Shown here: positions 10,698 to 22,684 of the stretch, piece by piece
How the letters are laid out: the number at the start of each line of letters is the position of its first letter
How positions within the stretch are numbered: position 1 is the first letter of the stretch
Assembly (NCBI GenBank): GCA_905221605.1
Contig: CAJNDS010001391.1
Coordinates: forward strand, 684,476 to 748,475
Source of the DNA: Symbiodinium natans
Lineage: Eukaryota; Sar; Dinophyceae; Suessiales; Symbiodiniaceae
Length of the DNA stretch: 64,000 nt
Direction of reading: 5' to 3'
Made by a program: the position numbers and the translations under genes
The notes under the pieces: generated by a model
The model's database searches: none
What the model saw: the letters and a program-made list of their open reading frames with translations, nothing else
What the model was told of the DNA's origin: nothing

Positions 10698-11960
10698 GAT
10701 ACGAGGCAACGCCAAGTGGCCTCATGCCGAATGCAACGCCTTGTTTCGACCACTGCCGACTGCTCACAGCCGAAAGGGTTTTCGAGCCATAGGATGAAAG
10801 GTGCGTGACATTGCGTGACTTCATGGTGCGGCACTTCAATTGATGATCTTGATGCATGCGGCAGCTTGCGCCGACATCAAGAGCCATTTGCGTGGAGTTG
10901 TGTGTGTAGCTGCTAACTTTAGCTACTTTCAGGACTACTTTGTATGAAAGAAATGTGCTAAAAGTTGGCTTTTTGAAGCTCACCAGACATAGCTTGCTGC
11001 CAGAGCTTTGTGCAGCCTATAGATAACAAACTGGAGCTCTTTGGCCTCGAGCCTCCTCGGAGAGCTCTGGCATGACATGACGGGAAGGCAAAAGCGACCT
11101 CTCCACGATAGTCGTAGTACGCTCCCGCCCGTGGTCGAGGGGGCTGATTAGGCTGATTTGGGACCGCTTCATACCGCTTCCGCATGGCGAAGCGACGTGT
11201 TGGTGTTGTCCACCGGAGTCCGCCGTGCTTTGCAGCTTACAGCTGCCCAATCATGTACTTTACTTCCGATGGTCTGGCGTGAGGCGGCAGAGACCTGTGG
11301 CACGTGTCGCCTGAGATATCTCTGGTCGTCCAGAGCATGTCTATCCGAGTCACGCATGTAATATACGTAGTGTATTCTAGCCTATGTTCAAAATCGCATG
11401 CTGCCAGCCGCTGCGGCAAGTGCTGTTCACTGCATTGCCTACGAGCCATTTGCCAGAGATTCGCTACAGGCTTCTAGCTTCTAGCGCACCTGCCTCTGAG
11501 CAGACAAACAACAGCAGCTGGACATGCGAGGATTGCTTTATAGAACTGCGAGCATCATTGCATTAGCTTCGGCGTTGTAGGATGTTGAGACCTGAACACA
11601 CCCCCCTGCCTAGGAGGCCTTAGGCTTAGCAGAAGTTTGAGCCCGATATGTTGTCGAAGAGATGGCTGGTCGTGGTCGTGCTTGGTGCGGCAACTGCCCG
11701 CGCGGCCCCGCAGATGCACGGAGAGTTGGGGTGACACAGGGTCAGTAACACACAGCGCAAACATCGCACAAAACGCACAACACATCGGGAAGCACCTGAA
11801 CCATTGGTAGCGCACATGTGCTTTGTATGTAAGCATCCCATAACACAAAGCAAGTTTCATTGGGTATTGTTGGCATCTGGGATTGCCTTCGACACTGTGC
11901 CAAACTTTACGTGCGGGCACTGAAGCTCATCAGGATTCCCCCTCCAGCGATCGCATCTGA
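10698..11960. other. Intergenic, nothing recognised
   Basis: About 1.26 kb without a convincing exon on either strand. Frames at 11158-11361 (+) and 10958-11250 (-) lack motifs and conflict with each other. Confidence 0.45.
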
Positions 11961-12173
11961 ATGCAACAGCCGAAGACGCCCCCGAAACCGAGGGTCCATG
12001 CCCCAGAAACGTCCAAGCGCCGGACGCTGCGCCCTGTTAAGGCTTGGACCCGTGGCTCCATCGAGGCCCGCGCTGACCCCCGGCTTCGTTCACGGAGAAA
12101 AAGCAGTAAGACGTACAGCGGCAGAATGCCCAATGGACGCATGACATTCTGTGTGTCCTATTCTCATGTTTAG
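11961..12173 (+). CDS. Basic N-terminal exon of an unrecognised gene
   Basis: An ATG-initiated frame reads MQQPKTPPKPRVHAPETSK then RRTLRPVKAWTRGS and RSRRKSSKTYSGRMPNG. It is strongly basic and proline-rich, like a disordered nuclear or ribosomal tail. The real exon probably ends at a splice site before the stop. It could be a small separate gene or the first exon of the membrane protein that follows; the sequence does not decide. Confidence 0.35.
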   Translation: MQQPKTPPKPRVHAPETSKRRTLRPVKAWTRGSIEARADPRLRSRRKSSKTYSGRMPNGRMTFCVSYSHV

Positions 12174-12436
12174 TGTTGTTTTGTGTTCTTGATTAGTTTT
12201 GATTTTCCTGGTTTTGGGCGAGGCAGGATCTTGCTTAAGTGCGATCCACATTGTCATTTTTGGGTCGTCGGTTTTTCTGGCAATGGCAGGTTCCCGCTGG
12301 AGGGGCTGTCTTCCTCGCGAAGTTCTGTGTCTTGACGTGCATGCGACATGTCGTGTCTCTGCGTCGAAGTCCAGTGAACACAGGAGAGGCTGCCTGCCGA
12401 GGTTTTGATTGGAGACCTGATGCAAGCTCCACAAAC

Positions 12437-13065
12437 GCAGTCGGAAAGATTGAGGCGTGCTCGTTTGTGAGGAACACATACCTTGACTTCCGCATTGTAG
12501 GGCTGTGCCAGGCAACTTTGCACTCTTCGAAGCCAGCAGAAGGCTTGATGAAGTTTGTGCTGCGTCCTGGCTTGACCAGTGGCTTGAACATAGTGGTTCG
12601 TGATAAGTCCAACTACTCACGAGGGCCAAAGCACTCAGTTCCGGCTGAAAAGCTCAACATGTCAGGCCAGGGCCGATGGACTAAACTGACTAAACTCTGG
12701 TGAATGTTCACTTTAATACCATCCTAATAAAAATCCCAATGCCCACTGGTCTTTCAGAAGGTCTTTGGTTCAACCTTGAAATGGGGGGGGGGGTACACCT
12801 GAAGGCCAACATCCTGTCAGGTTCGACGACGAAGCCAAGTCCTATCCTGACGCTTCTGATGCTGCCTTGCGGGCCTTCGGCTGCGAGTCCGAAAGGCCGA
12901 TTCTTGACGCAGCCCCAACTGCACGTAGTTCGGAAGAAAAAGGTGCAGGTCTCCTGATTGAGAGAAGTTTCCCGAATTGTAGGCTGAAGCGGGCTGCACG
13001 CTGGACACAGGCCCGCGCCAAGCGAGGAATCCGACAAGTTGGGAACAGTGTCGGTGTCTGTGCCT

Positions 13066-13115
<50 letters not shown>

Positions 13116-15840
13116 TGAGTCTGTGTCTGTGTAGGCAGGGTCGACTCTCTTGGCTCTCTAATTTGCATCTTTCGGCGCTTGACAGTTCCATAGTCCGCGG
13201 AGGTTATCAATGCATCGGAATTGGTATCGGGAAAGACACCATTCGCAGACACTCCCTTGCAACACAGGATATTTTTACTTGCGCCGGTCACAAAATGGAG
13301 GCCGCTTTCAAGGGCGAAGTTGCTGAAACAGGGCGAGCTCAATTTATAAGGCATCTTGCAGCTTTGCACTCGTTGCACAAAGAGGGCGCGACATGTGCCG
13401 CCATGACGGCAGCCTTGGGCCTGTTCTCTCTGCACTCCCTTAAAAACACATCGTTGAAGAGGTCCTCCTGAAGGCAGTGCTCACAGTCCAGCTAAGGACA
13501 TCTACGAAAAAATCCGCCCGCGATGGTGGTATGCTGCAATAGTTGATTGCTCCGGGCATCCCAGACGCTTGTTCGGCAAGCAGCACCTCTCTCCCAAGGG
13601 AAGATGCCATTGATTACCGAGTACCAAGGAACGATCGACTACAATGTACCGGCCACAGCCCATCATGGACCGTGCAGAGAGACTGTCCACTGCGGTCATC
13701 TTCCTACGTGTCATACGTCATAGGTCCATAGGTGTCACGGAAAGGTGCACATGACGAACGTGAAGCTCGGCTTCCTTGCAGAGTTCTCGTTCGATCGAGT
13801 GGGGCTTGTTGGTGTTTACATCTTCATGGGGGCGCACCGTGGGCTGCAAAGTGGTTTCGCAGAGCAGCATTGATGCCCGCCAAGGCCCAACGGTTAGTAT
13901 GTTTCCCTAGAATCGTAGAAGGTGTCGAATGCACTGAGGTATTCGTTTCTGGCCGCCTGCCAGCTGATGGCCTTGCTGAAGCGGACAGCGCGGCATACAT
14001 ATTTGTTCAAAAACATTCTTGAGTCACCAAGTGCAAGATCCTGCTTCTCATCCAGGAGCACCAGCGCAAAGACACAGCATCCGTGCCCTTCTTGGTATAG
14101 ACCTGGTCGGCGCATCTGAAGCCTGAGACCCTAGATCGTCTTCAGCCATGTAGCCGAGGATCCGGTTGATGCTTGGGATATGCGTTGGGGCTGCTGCCGA
14201 CTGCGCCTTAAACGGGTGTGCTTTGAGGCCATTGTAGGCGCCGCAGCATGTTCGCATCATGTGCTCGTCAGAGGTTGGCACGCTCTGCGTCCTGCTGAAC
14301 ACCCTATGGTACGCGTATCACGGGGAGGACCAGGACAACCTGTATATGGCACCAGCCCTTGCAGCATCACCAGCTTTTTTTTTCAAGCGTGTGTAGCCAC
14401 CCACACCGAGGCAGCAAAACTACTCAAAGCCGGCTCCAAGTACACCCTTCTCGCAATCCTCCTCCTGCTCGCTCGCGGCCGACACTTGCCTGCGCAAGGT
14501 TGCAGCTGCTTGTTGCGAAATACGTTTTGGACGTAGGTTGGCAAATGTGGTACGGTAAACGTGCAAGTGAGGCTGCATCTCTGTGCCGTTGCACGTGCGA
14601 GATCTGTTGCAAGAAGCGCGCCGCTCCCCTGGCCCCTTGTGGCTCCTGCTTCCTTTGCTTCTCCTTTGCTTCTCCTTTGCTTCTCCTTTGCTCCCTGTTG
14701 TGTTCTCTGCTTCCACTGGTCTCGCCGAGCCATGTACAGAAGCCGAAGTCGCCCCTGCGGCTCAGGCATCTTGGTGCCGCTGTACATCGCAAGCGTGACG
14801 CTGGAGGCAGCGTAATGACGTAATGCTGCCCGAGTCGCAGTGCTCGCCCACTCATGTGTTTCCAGGAGCCGTTGCTGTGTTATGAGGTACACAAGCATGC
14901 CATGCGACTGAAGTGAGGGAACTGGTTCCAGGGCAGACATGCGGAAAGGCGAAAACCTTTAGACGGTAGAGGCTTCTGCGCAGGACGGAGTGAAAAGGAA
15001 TGCAGGAACCAACAAAGGCCTGGAAGGAGAGCGGTCGCGGCGCTCGCCTTCGAACAATATGCCATCCTGCTCTGCCAAACAATGCCAGTCAACGCTCTTC
15101 TTCGGCCACTGCGGCCTTCTGATGCCTTCTGGCACCCGCTTTCAGACTGCTTGCGCTTGCATCTTGCTTGACTGCAAACTGCAACATCTGTAACTGCGGC
15201 GCTCACCATGCCGCCTGGTGTTGAAACTCCGGGAGGGCGCCCAACAACTTGGGAGGCAGGGGGGGGGTCAGGAGTCAGCACCCTCACAGCAACTAAAGGG
15301 CTCTCTGGGTTCACAGAGAGCGGAAATCGGAGAGCATGGACCAAGTGCGGCATGGGCGCGTGGTAGCTTGACACTCAGGAGGTGCTCTTTGAGTTCAAGT
15401 CTTTAGTTCAGCACAGTCTGTGAGGTTTGGGGCGAGTTTGCGCAATCCCGGACGTACACGACAGTTCCGCACTCAGGGCGCAGTGGGACAGTGGCCCAGC
15501 ACATGAAACTCCATCCCAGGACTCGGTCTACCGGACATACATCGGTGACGTCATCATTTGCATTGTGACCTGTCGTAACCTGTACTTGATGTGATACGAA
15601 AGATGGTGAGGAACCCACAGCAAAGGACATACTTATTCTCGCGCTGTACCTTCGAAACTTATGCCGCTCTTGGAGTGCCGAGCTTCTTTGCCGCAGTTCT
15701 TGTGGCAGCTGATAAGCTCGGAAACTTTGAACATGAGTGGGCTGAGGACAGACACGCCCAAGCGCATCTTCTACAGAACATGGGGCTTGACCTATTCGGG
15801 TGCCTTCCTACTCTTGCCCGCATCTTGCCAGCACATCATC
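12437..15840 (+). CDS. Probable seven-helix GOST-family protein (TMEM145/GPR180-like), multi-exon
   Basis: No single segment is decisive, but a series of + strand segments follows the TMEM145 order. They are: CSFVRNTYLDFRI (about 12452-12490); FDDEAKSYPDASDAALRAF (from about 12822); YEKIRPRWWYAAIVDC (about 13505-13555), like the RxRWWYxAxxxC element before helix 1; AEFSFDRVGLVGVYIFMG (about 13780-13835); LCVLLNTLWYAYHGEDQDN (about 14285-14345); SKYTLLAILLLLARG (about 14430-14478); ILVPLYIASVTLEA (about 14770-14812); and PKRIFYRTWGLTYSG with AFLLLP (about 15757-15825). These alternate luminal, membrane and loop elements. Family members sit in Golgi or plasma membranes and are implicated in trafficking. 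Exon ends were not resolved and the gene start is unknown. The intron near 13067-13113 carries a (GT)n tract. Confidence 0.55.
13067..13113 (+). repeat. (GT)n microsatellite
   Basis: An uninterrupted GT run of about 22 units between two coding-like segments of the membrane-protein gene, so probably intronic. Confidence 0.95.
14644..14696 (+). repeat. 11-bp tandem repeat
   Basis: The unit CCTTTGCTTCT is repeated about four times between two coding-like segments of the membrane-protein gene. On the opposite strand it gives the artefactual KEKQRRSKG-type repeats. Confidence 0.85.
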
Positions 15841-17188
15841 GCGCTGAAGCAGGGTGCATGCTGAGCTGCCATGTGCTGCTTAGATCTCCGTGGTCATATC
15901 GCAGTGCGTAGCTCCTTGGGTACGATCTGAAGTGATCTTCTTCGTGTCATCATCTCAGTCGTCAGCGCAGGAAGGTTGTGCAGAAGTCCCAGCGACATGA
16001 CTGCGAAAGGTCCAACACGACTCACTGTTTCTTCCTGGGCTTGCTGATTATTGGGCTCTGGCCCGACTACGCCCAACCCGCCTTCTGCATCGACCACCCT
16101 TCAGCAGGGATGCCCGGGCAGAGTGCTTGTTTAATGCATTGCCACAAAAAGTACTTCACTTGCGCTTCACTGCAAATGAAGTGCAAGTTTCAAGGCCCTG
16201 GCCACCACTTTCGGTGTGAAGACGGCCACTTTGCAGCCCGCAGAGTTCAGGGATCAGAGCCACCGTGAGCCACCGAGCCCCATTTCTCGGGTTTGTCGGA
16301 GTTTGAGGAGCTGCTGACGGCGGGCGAACAACGAGAAGAGCTTGACGGGCCAAAGGAGCTCTCGTGGCGAGGCTGGCAAGGCCCCCTTTTTGAACTTTTT
16401 CGTTTGGCGGAGCTGCGTGTCTCAAATGTGTCTCCATGTGCTTCTTTGCTGAAGGTGACATGGAGCTTAAAGCCTGAGGATCTTCACCCGTAAGTTCCGT
16501 GCAGTGTTCCCATTACGTTTCATCGAGGGTGATTTAGATCAGGTGTGCGTCAACCTTGCGAAGCCTCAAAATGGGGTTGCGCAAGCTGTGTGGGGGGGGG
16601 GGGGGGGAGGGGTATTTCGTACCTGTCTTGCTGTGTAGTCTTAGGCCTGGACAAAGAAGAAAAGGAAAGTGCTTGCTTGCTATCTTGCTTGCCGTGAAAG
16701 CAACGGCTTCAGCGGAGAGACAGGATACGGACATTGCCTGCAGCGAGGGGCTTCGCCTTGAGTGATCATGACTGCAGTTGGCTCATGCAGTTCAGTAGAG
16801 AGCGGTAGCGGTACAGGGATGTTGAAGCTGCCCCTTGCAGACGACTACAAGGCCAGGACTCGGACGCTGCTGTAGCTAAGCAACACAGGCTTCCTAGGTC
16901 TTAGACTCCTGGAGCCGTAACAGTAGGTCAGGTGCTCCCTGCTCGACAGCTACTCGTAGTTCGTTGTTGCGGACAGACGGACGTGCCAGAGTCCAAACAT
17001 TTGAAACCAGAGCGCGTGGGGTGCCGGGGCGGGGCTTTGGATGAGTACTATATAGTACTCAAAGATTCATGCAGCTGCACGCTGCAAGGACTGTGTGTGC
17101 TCTTATGCAGCATTTCATTGTCCGGATTCATCCTGCTGCCAGTTCGGCTCATACTCCGGATTTTGCTGCCGGTTGTCGTTTTCAAAAC
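15841..17188. other. Intergenic with a poly-G tract
   Basis: No gene recognised. A frame at about 15990-16080 contains a hydrophobic FFLGLLIIGLW stretch that might be a last exon of the membrane-protein gene. A run of about 18 G lies near 16591-16608. Confidence 0.4.
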
Positions 17189-19473
17189 ATGGGCTGCGGG
17201 CCGAGCCAAGCACGTGTGCTTTCCCAGGCACCAATCTCGTCGAACCCTGATGAGTTCTTTCCCTACCAAGGGTCTGGGCCGTGGCATACCTCCAGGGCCG
17301 ATAGTGTGATGCAACCGAGGCTCGCCAAGAGTGGCCCAGCGAGCTCTGAAGATTGCCCACCCGTGACACTTCAAGAGCTCTTGAAGAAAGCAGCAGAGGA
17401 GAAGGGTGACAAACTCGCCCTGAAAGTTGAGCGGCCTTGCCCCAGCTTGGGCAGTGATGGTGGAGCTCCACCGGCGTTCCCCGACGAAGAGTGGAAGGCC
17501 TGGACATATCGGGAGTATTATGATGAGTCCAGGCAGGCGGCCAGGGGCTTCATGAAGTTGGGCTTTGAGGCTTTCGACACCTTGGCAATCTGGGGCTTCA
17601 ACACACCAGAGTGGTTGCTCAGTGCTTTGGCCGCCGGCTTTGCCGGAGGCAAAGTTGGCGGGCTGTATCCCACAGGCTGGGGGGTTGTGGGAGGTTGTGG
17701 GCTTCATGCTTCGCTCTGGTCTAGAGTCTAGAGAATTTGCGTTGTAAAGTGTAAAGCTGGCCTTTCCTGGCTTTCCCACCTAGCCAACTGGACACGAGAG
17801 GCCCGATAGACTTCGACCTAGTCTTCAGTCATCTTCAGTCAGTAGACAGGTATCTGAAGCACCTGACTTTCAATTGATCTGACTTGACACAGATACGCCC
17901 GAGACGGCTGCCTTCAAGATTGTCCACAGCGGCGCGAGCGTCGTTGTCATTGAGGACAAGGCCAAGTTGGAGAGGCTCATCCCAGCGTTAGCACAGCGTG
18001 GTGAGGCAACGACTCGCATCAAAGCCTTCGTTGCCTACGGGTTCGAGCCCGAAGCGCAGCAAAGTGTCGAGGTAAAGGGAAGTGCAAAGCCGGTTTTGAG
18101 CTGGTCGCAGCTCATGACCATGGGCAAGGAGGCCAAGGACTCAGTCACGGAGTCCTCCGCGGATCCCTTGGAACTCCGCCTCAAGGCCGTTGAGCCTGGC
18201 CATTGCGCCGTCCTGGTGTACACATCGGGAACAACTGGGGAGCCCAAGGCCGTGATGCTGTCACATGATTGCATGGTCTTTGAGACGCGGACTGTGCTCA
18301 ACCTCGCGCGTGCACACATGGGCTTGTGTGCACAAGCCGAGCAGGAGAGAGTCTTGTCTTACCTGCCACTTTCTCATGTTGCTGGCGCGATGGTTGATAT
18401 TTGCTTCCCTTTCGTGGCCACCGCGACAACACCTGCTTGGGTGACAATTTACTGCGCCAGGCCTTATGACCTGAAAGTGGGGTCGCTTGGTGACAGGCTC
18501 CGTATTGCAAGGCCCACCATCTTCCTTGGCGTGCCCTTGGTGCAGCTTGGCTTCAGAGTGCCAACAGGGGCAAAAAGTGGAGGGTGACGGGATGTGGCTT
18601 AAATAGGATACTGTATACCGCATACCGCATCACGGAGTAGCCGAGGTGGGAGAAGGTGGCCGACAAGCTCCGAGCAATCGGTGCCGCCAATTCGGGCCTC
18701 AAGAAGAAACTGGGGAACTGGGCCAAGAGCAAAGGCTTAAAGAACTCCAAGGCTCGCCTAATGGGCGGTGATGGAGCGGCGCCCTTCGCGTATGGCCTTG
18801 CCAACAAGGCGAGGAAGCTGTGTATTGAGGATGAAATGTACGAAGCAAGAAACTAAGGATCAAAGGATCATAAATGACGAACCTCACACGCAAACACTGC
18901 TGAGACTCATGGCTGCAGGTCATCTTGTCGAAAGTCAAGGCGAAGTTGGGCCTCGATTGCGTAAAGTTCGGTGCCACGGGCGCCGCGCCCATCCGAGTCG
19001 ACACGCTTCAGTACTTCGGGTCCCTGGGAATCACGATCAACGAGGTCTACGGCATGTCGGAGTCCTGCGCGGCTTGTACGGTCTCGACAGATCAGGCCCA
19101 CCTCTGGGGTTCTTGTGGCTTCCAGCTCCCTGGGGTGGAGGTCAAGGCTTTCAAAGTTGACCCCGCCGACATCAGCAAGAAGGAGGAGTGTCCCCGAGCA
19201 CCGAGCATGGATGATCTCGGAGAAGAGTACCAGGGCGAGTTGTGTTTCCGCGGCCGCAGCATTATGATGGGCTACTTGGGTCAGCCAGACCTTGGCGCAG
19301 ACCACGTGCGCGAGATCGAACGGAAAACCGCCGAGACCATTGACACGGAAGGCTGGCTGCACTCCGGCGACAAGGGGATGATCACCAAGCATGGAATGGT
19401 CAAAATAACGGGCCGCTACAAGGAGCTTATCATCGGCGCCGGAGGCAGGATGATGAAACGTACACATGCAGAG

Positions 19474-19517
<44 letters not shown>

Positions 19518-20960
19518 CGCGCCGGAGAGCACGGGGAGCGAGCCCTCAGAGAAGAAGAAGCAGCAGCAGCAGAAATAGAAGAAGAAGAAGAAGAAGAAGA
19601 AGAAGAAGAAGAAGAAGAAGAAGAAGAAGAAGAAGAAGAAGAAGAAGAAGAGCAGAGAGTGTCACGCACGGAAGGGCGCGACGAGACTCCAACAGAGTGA
19701 CAGAGTCTAGAGACATGCGGAACTAGCAATCCCGTCCGGCAGAGCAGCTTGCGTGTTCCAGAAGAAGAGGAAGAGAGGTGTCGTTGCAATGGGGGTATTC
19801 GTATGCTAGACGACGGGCTCAGGTGCATGGTCGCGCGGGAGAGTATCCTGAAAGAAACGTAGAGTCATAGAGAGGTAAATATTCGGATGAGAAGGGGCGC
19901 CTTTGCCAGCTGCCAGGCGAAAATATAGCCCCTGTTCCGATTGAAGACCACATCAAGGCTTGCTGCGATGGCGCCCCAGCTCTACATAGCGCGCGTATGC
20001 TGAAGCCAGCGGTTTCCAAGAGGCAAAACTGGGTAGCAAGCAATGCCTGCGTAGGGGGAGAAAGGGGTGCCCATCTGAAGCCACTTGAGAAGCCTCCGAG
20101 GCGTCAACGAGGTGATGATGATCGGCGACAAGCGCAAGTACAACGTTGCGCTGATCACCTTGAAGGCTGTAGGTGCCAACGGTGAGACGCCAGGTACTGA
20201 TCAGCTGGACGCAGGTGCCCGGAGGATAAATCCAAATGTCTCGAAGATCAGCGAAGCCCTTCGGGACGACGTGTGGATCCAGGAAGTTACAGCAGCCGTC
20301 AAGAGTGCCAACGAGAATGGGAAAGTTTGTCCCAACAATGCCTTTAAGATCCAGAAGTTCATGATCCTCCCGACGAACTTTTCGGAAGAGCAGGGCTTCC
20401 TTACGCCCACGAAGAAGCTGAAACGACCCATCGTAGAGAGCCGTGGGCTGATTTGGTTCTTCGGGTCCAGGCGGGTCCAGGGGAGACTGCAGGCGATGAA
20501 GGGGTTTAGAAATTCAAGGTGCTTTTAACATGGCGGACCTTCGTACAGAAGCAGAGAGCGGTGCAAAGTGTTTGTGTCGAGAGTGACTCACTCACGGATC
20601 TTGTCTGTTCTCGGCGAGTGCCGTTGTGCAGAAGATAAGTGATGGCTGATTCCCATGAACCCAGAGGAGGCGAAAGGCTTAAGCGGCTTAAGATCTGTCG
20701 CTTCCAGAGCAAACAGCTTTCTTCCATTGTCCTGATTATCTGGTGTTGCATAACTTCGCATCTTTTTACTCCTCATCCTGTTTGGTTGGGCATTGGGGAC
20801 CTCTGTGCCACAAGATGCGCAGCAATCTTGAGGCCCATGAAGAAGGGGATTCGTTAGCGTCATGAGTGATCCACTCGTCTTCCAGCCAAGGAATGCGTTC
20901 AAGAAGCAGATCGACATGATGTACAGCTCAAGTGAGACATACGTGCGATATGAGGACTGA
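17189..20960 (+). CDS. Long-chain acyl-CoA synthetase, bubblegum (ACSBG) type, seven exons
   Basis: Exons 17189-17675, 17893-18541, 18646-18808, 18919-19444, 19917-19970, 20101-20437 and 20891-20960 join in phase to 761 residues. Five introns are GC-AG and the last is GA-AG. The enzyme activates long or very long fatty acids to acyl-CoA through an acyl-AMP. Visible motifs: P-loop YTSGTTGEPKAVMLSHD (near residue 272), LPLSHVAG, YGMSES, GWLHSGDKG (near 578) and TGRYKELIIGAGG joined across an intron to ENIAPVPIEDHIK, the bubblegum signature. It ends with KKQIDMMYSS, like animal ACSBG. The chosen start gives MGCGPSQ, a good N-myristoylation/palmitoylation signal, so membrane anchoring is likely. 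An upstream in-frame ATG at 17069 would mask it. Intron 4 (19445-19916) holds GA and AAG tracts. Confidence 0.93.
19478..19651 (+). repeat. (GA)n and (AAG)n microsatellites in an acyl-CoA synthetase intron
   Basis: A GA run at about 19478-19512 and an AAG run at about 19577-19651 lie wholly inside the GC-AG intron 19445-19916. Confidence 0.95.
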
Positions 20961-21019
20961 GGGCCGCGTGCGGCTACCCTACTTTTGCCATGCTTGAAGC
21001 CAAACTAGCTTCGGGCGTG

Positions 21020-21663
21020 ATGATTGTGCGAGGCGATGTGCGCCAAAGGCGTGAATTGCATGCCCTTGCCTTGGCCGTACTGGGCCGGAGCTGCATACGG
21101 CACCCCATACCCCGCCATACCCTACACGAACGCCTCCCACTCCCACAAAAGGGAGAAGCTTCGAAAAAACAAGTTTGCTGCATCCGGGGTGGAGTGGATG
21201 ATGCGGGTGTAACATGTATCTTCGCAGAGATTGCCTGTGATGAGGCGGTTCTCCCGTTTGCCTGAGGACAGGCCAAGCCCAGCAAAGGAAATGCAGCTGT
21301 TAAAGACAACCAGCTGCCACAACATCTCGTTTTTTCTGCACAAGCTGGAGTAAACTTCACAGAGAGAGGCTTTACGGCGCGGAGCTGCTTCATGTGGTAT
21401 CTCATGTATCTCGTGGAAGGTTCTCCGCGCAACTCGCGTTTGAGATGACGAGGCCCCTCTGTTTGACTTTTGCCGCTTTGCTTTGTCGTCAAAAGCAAAA
21501 GCCCAGCGGTAGAGCTGTGCTGACCACCACGGAAAATACCTCAGAAGGGTCTCTCGTCAGGGCCAGGCTGGGCGATCCGGATGCCCACGTTGTCCAGGTA
21601 GAATCCCAGCACTTGCGACGGGCGGTGTCACATTCGGCTTTTCTCCATTTGGTGAAGCATTGA
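21020..21663 (+). CDS. Unrecognised gene, at least two coding-like exons
   Basis: The first segment, about 21028-21212, reads CAKGVNCMPLPWPYWAG, then a Pro/Tyr-rich stretch (YGTPYPAIPYT) and a basic KREKLRKNKF patch. The second, about 21480-21660, reads RQKQKPSGRAVLTTTENTS then EGSLVRARLGDPDAHVVQVE. Composition and frame switching suit two exons of a disordered protein. No family is recognised and the splice sites were not fixed. It starts close behind the synthetase. Confidence 0.35.
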
Positions 21664-22066
21664 TGTAGGAGTCTGTCTTCGAGCAAAACCTCGCTTCTGC
21701 AGGCCAAATCGCGGCTCTAGCGCCGCAAGTTGGCGAGGGTTCCAGCAATTTGACTCAATGCAAAGTGTCTCATTGGAGGGCGGCCTGCCCTAAGCCATCC
21801 ATTGCCTGGGTTCGTGGCATCATGTATTTGTATCTATCTCCACCCCGCACCCGGCAATGTTCGCACCCCTGCCTGATATTTGTAGGGATAAGTCGCAGCA
21901 CTCTGGAGCCCATCTGTTCACAACATGGGGGCTGCACAGTGCAAGATGTGCTGTGAGGCCGGGACAAAGCTGCATCCCATTTATTGTTATTTTTTTCTTT
22001 GGGGGGGGGGGGGGGGAGGGGATTGCATGTCTTTGCGCGTAGCAGGATGAGACTGACTCGGGCCAA
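21664..22066. other. Short gap with a poly-G tract
   Basis: A T-rich then G-rich run (about 21985-22018) is the only feature seen. Confidence 0.5.
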
Positions 22067-22684
22067 ATGGTGACAGTGGAGACGATGACCACAGTTGCGG
22101 ATGCCATAAGGATCCAACAGGAAGAGAAATCAAATCCGCTGAAGCAAGGCCTGCACTACAGTACATGACTGCTTCAGCATGCCATTAAGATCTTTCATAG
22201 TGCCAGTGTGTGCAAGACAGCAGCGATCGGTCGTGAATGAGTCTCTCTAATGAGGCCTTTTCGGTGGCACGTTGCAAGGCAGGTGGCGAAGGATGCAGGA
22301 CAAATGCCTGCTAGGAATCTTGTCTGCAGCTGTCGCTGACAGGGTTGCCGTCATGTTGGTTGTCGTCAGTGTGTTGCATGTCAGCTGCCCAGGCCGAATC
22401 CAAGACAATAAGATGATTTGGCAGCCTTTGTATCAACACCCGCCGACGTTGTTGAAGGCTTTGGGGGAAGACAGGCCCCCGTCACACAAGTCCTTGGTCC
22501 TTCGGAGACCAGTGAGGTCTAGAGTCTAGCAGTCAAGTGCAAGGATCCACTGCATCATGGCAGGATCTGCATGGATCTTGAGGGCGTCCGGCATGAAGGT
22601 ATGGTGGTGTACTCGGCGTCCAGCAGCAAGTTGCTCATCAACTGGAGTGATGGCTCCTCGGCCCAGCAGAAACTGACGGGGTGA
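22067..22684 (+). CDS. Unrecognised small gene, two coding-like exons
   Basis: From ATG 22067 the frame reads MVTVETMTTVADAIRIQQEE then KSNPLKQGLH. A later segment ending at TGA 22682-22684 reads MDLEGVRHEGMVVYSASSSK then LLINWSDGSSAQQKLTG. Both are gene-like in composition. Their relation as one spliced gene is inferred from spacing and strand only. Confidence 0.35.

Noticed and set aside
11961-12173. CENP-C-like motif in RRTLRPVKAWTRGS
   Set aside because: Spacing does not fit the CENP-C motif and no cupin domain follows; the resemblance is too weak.
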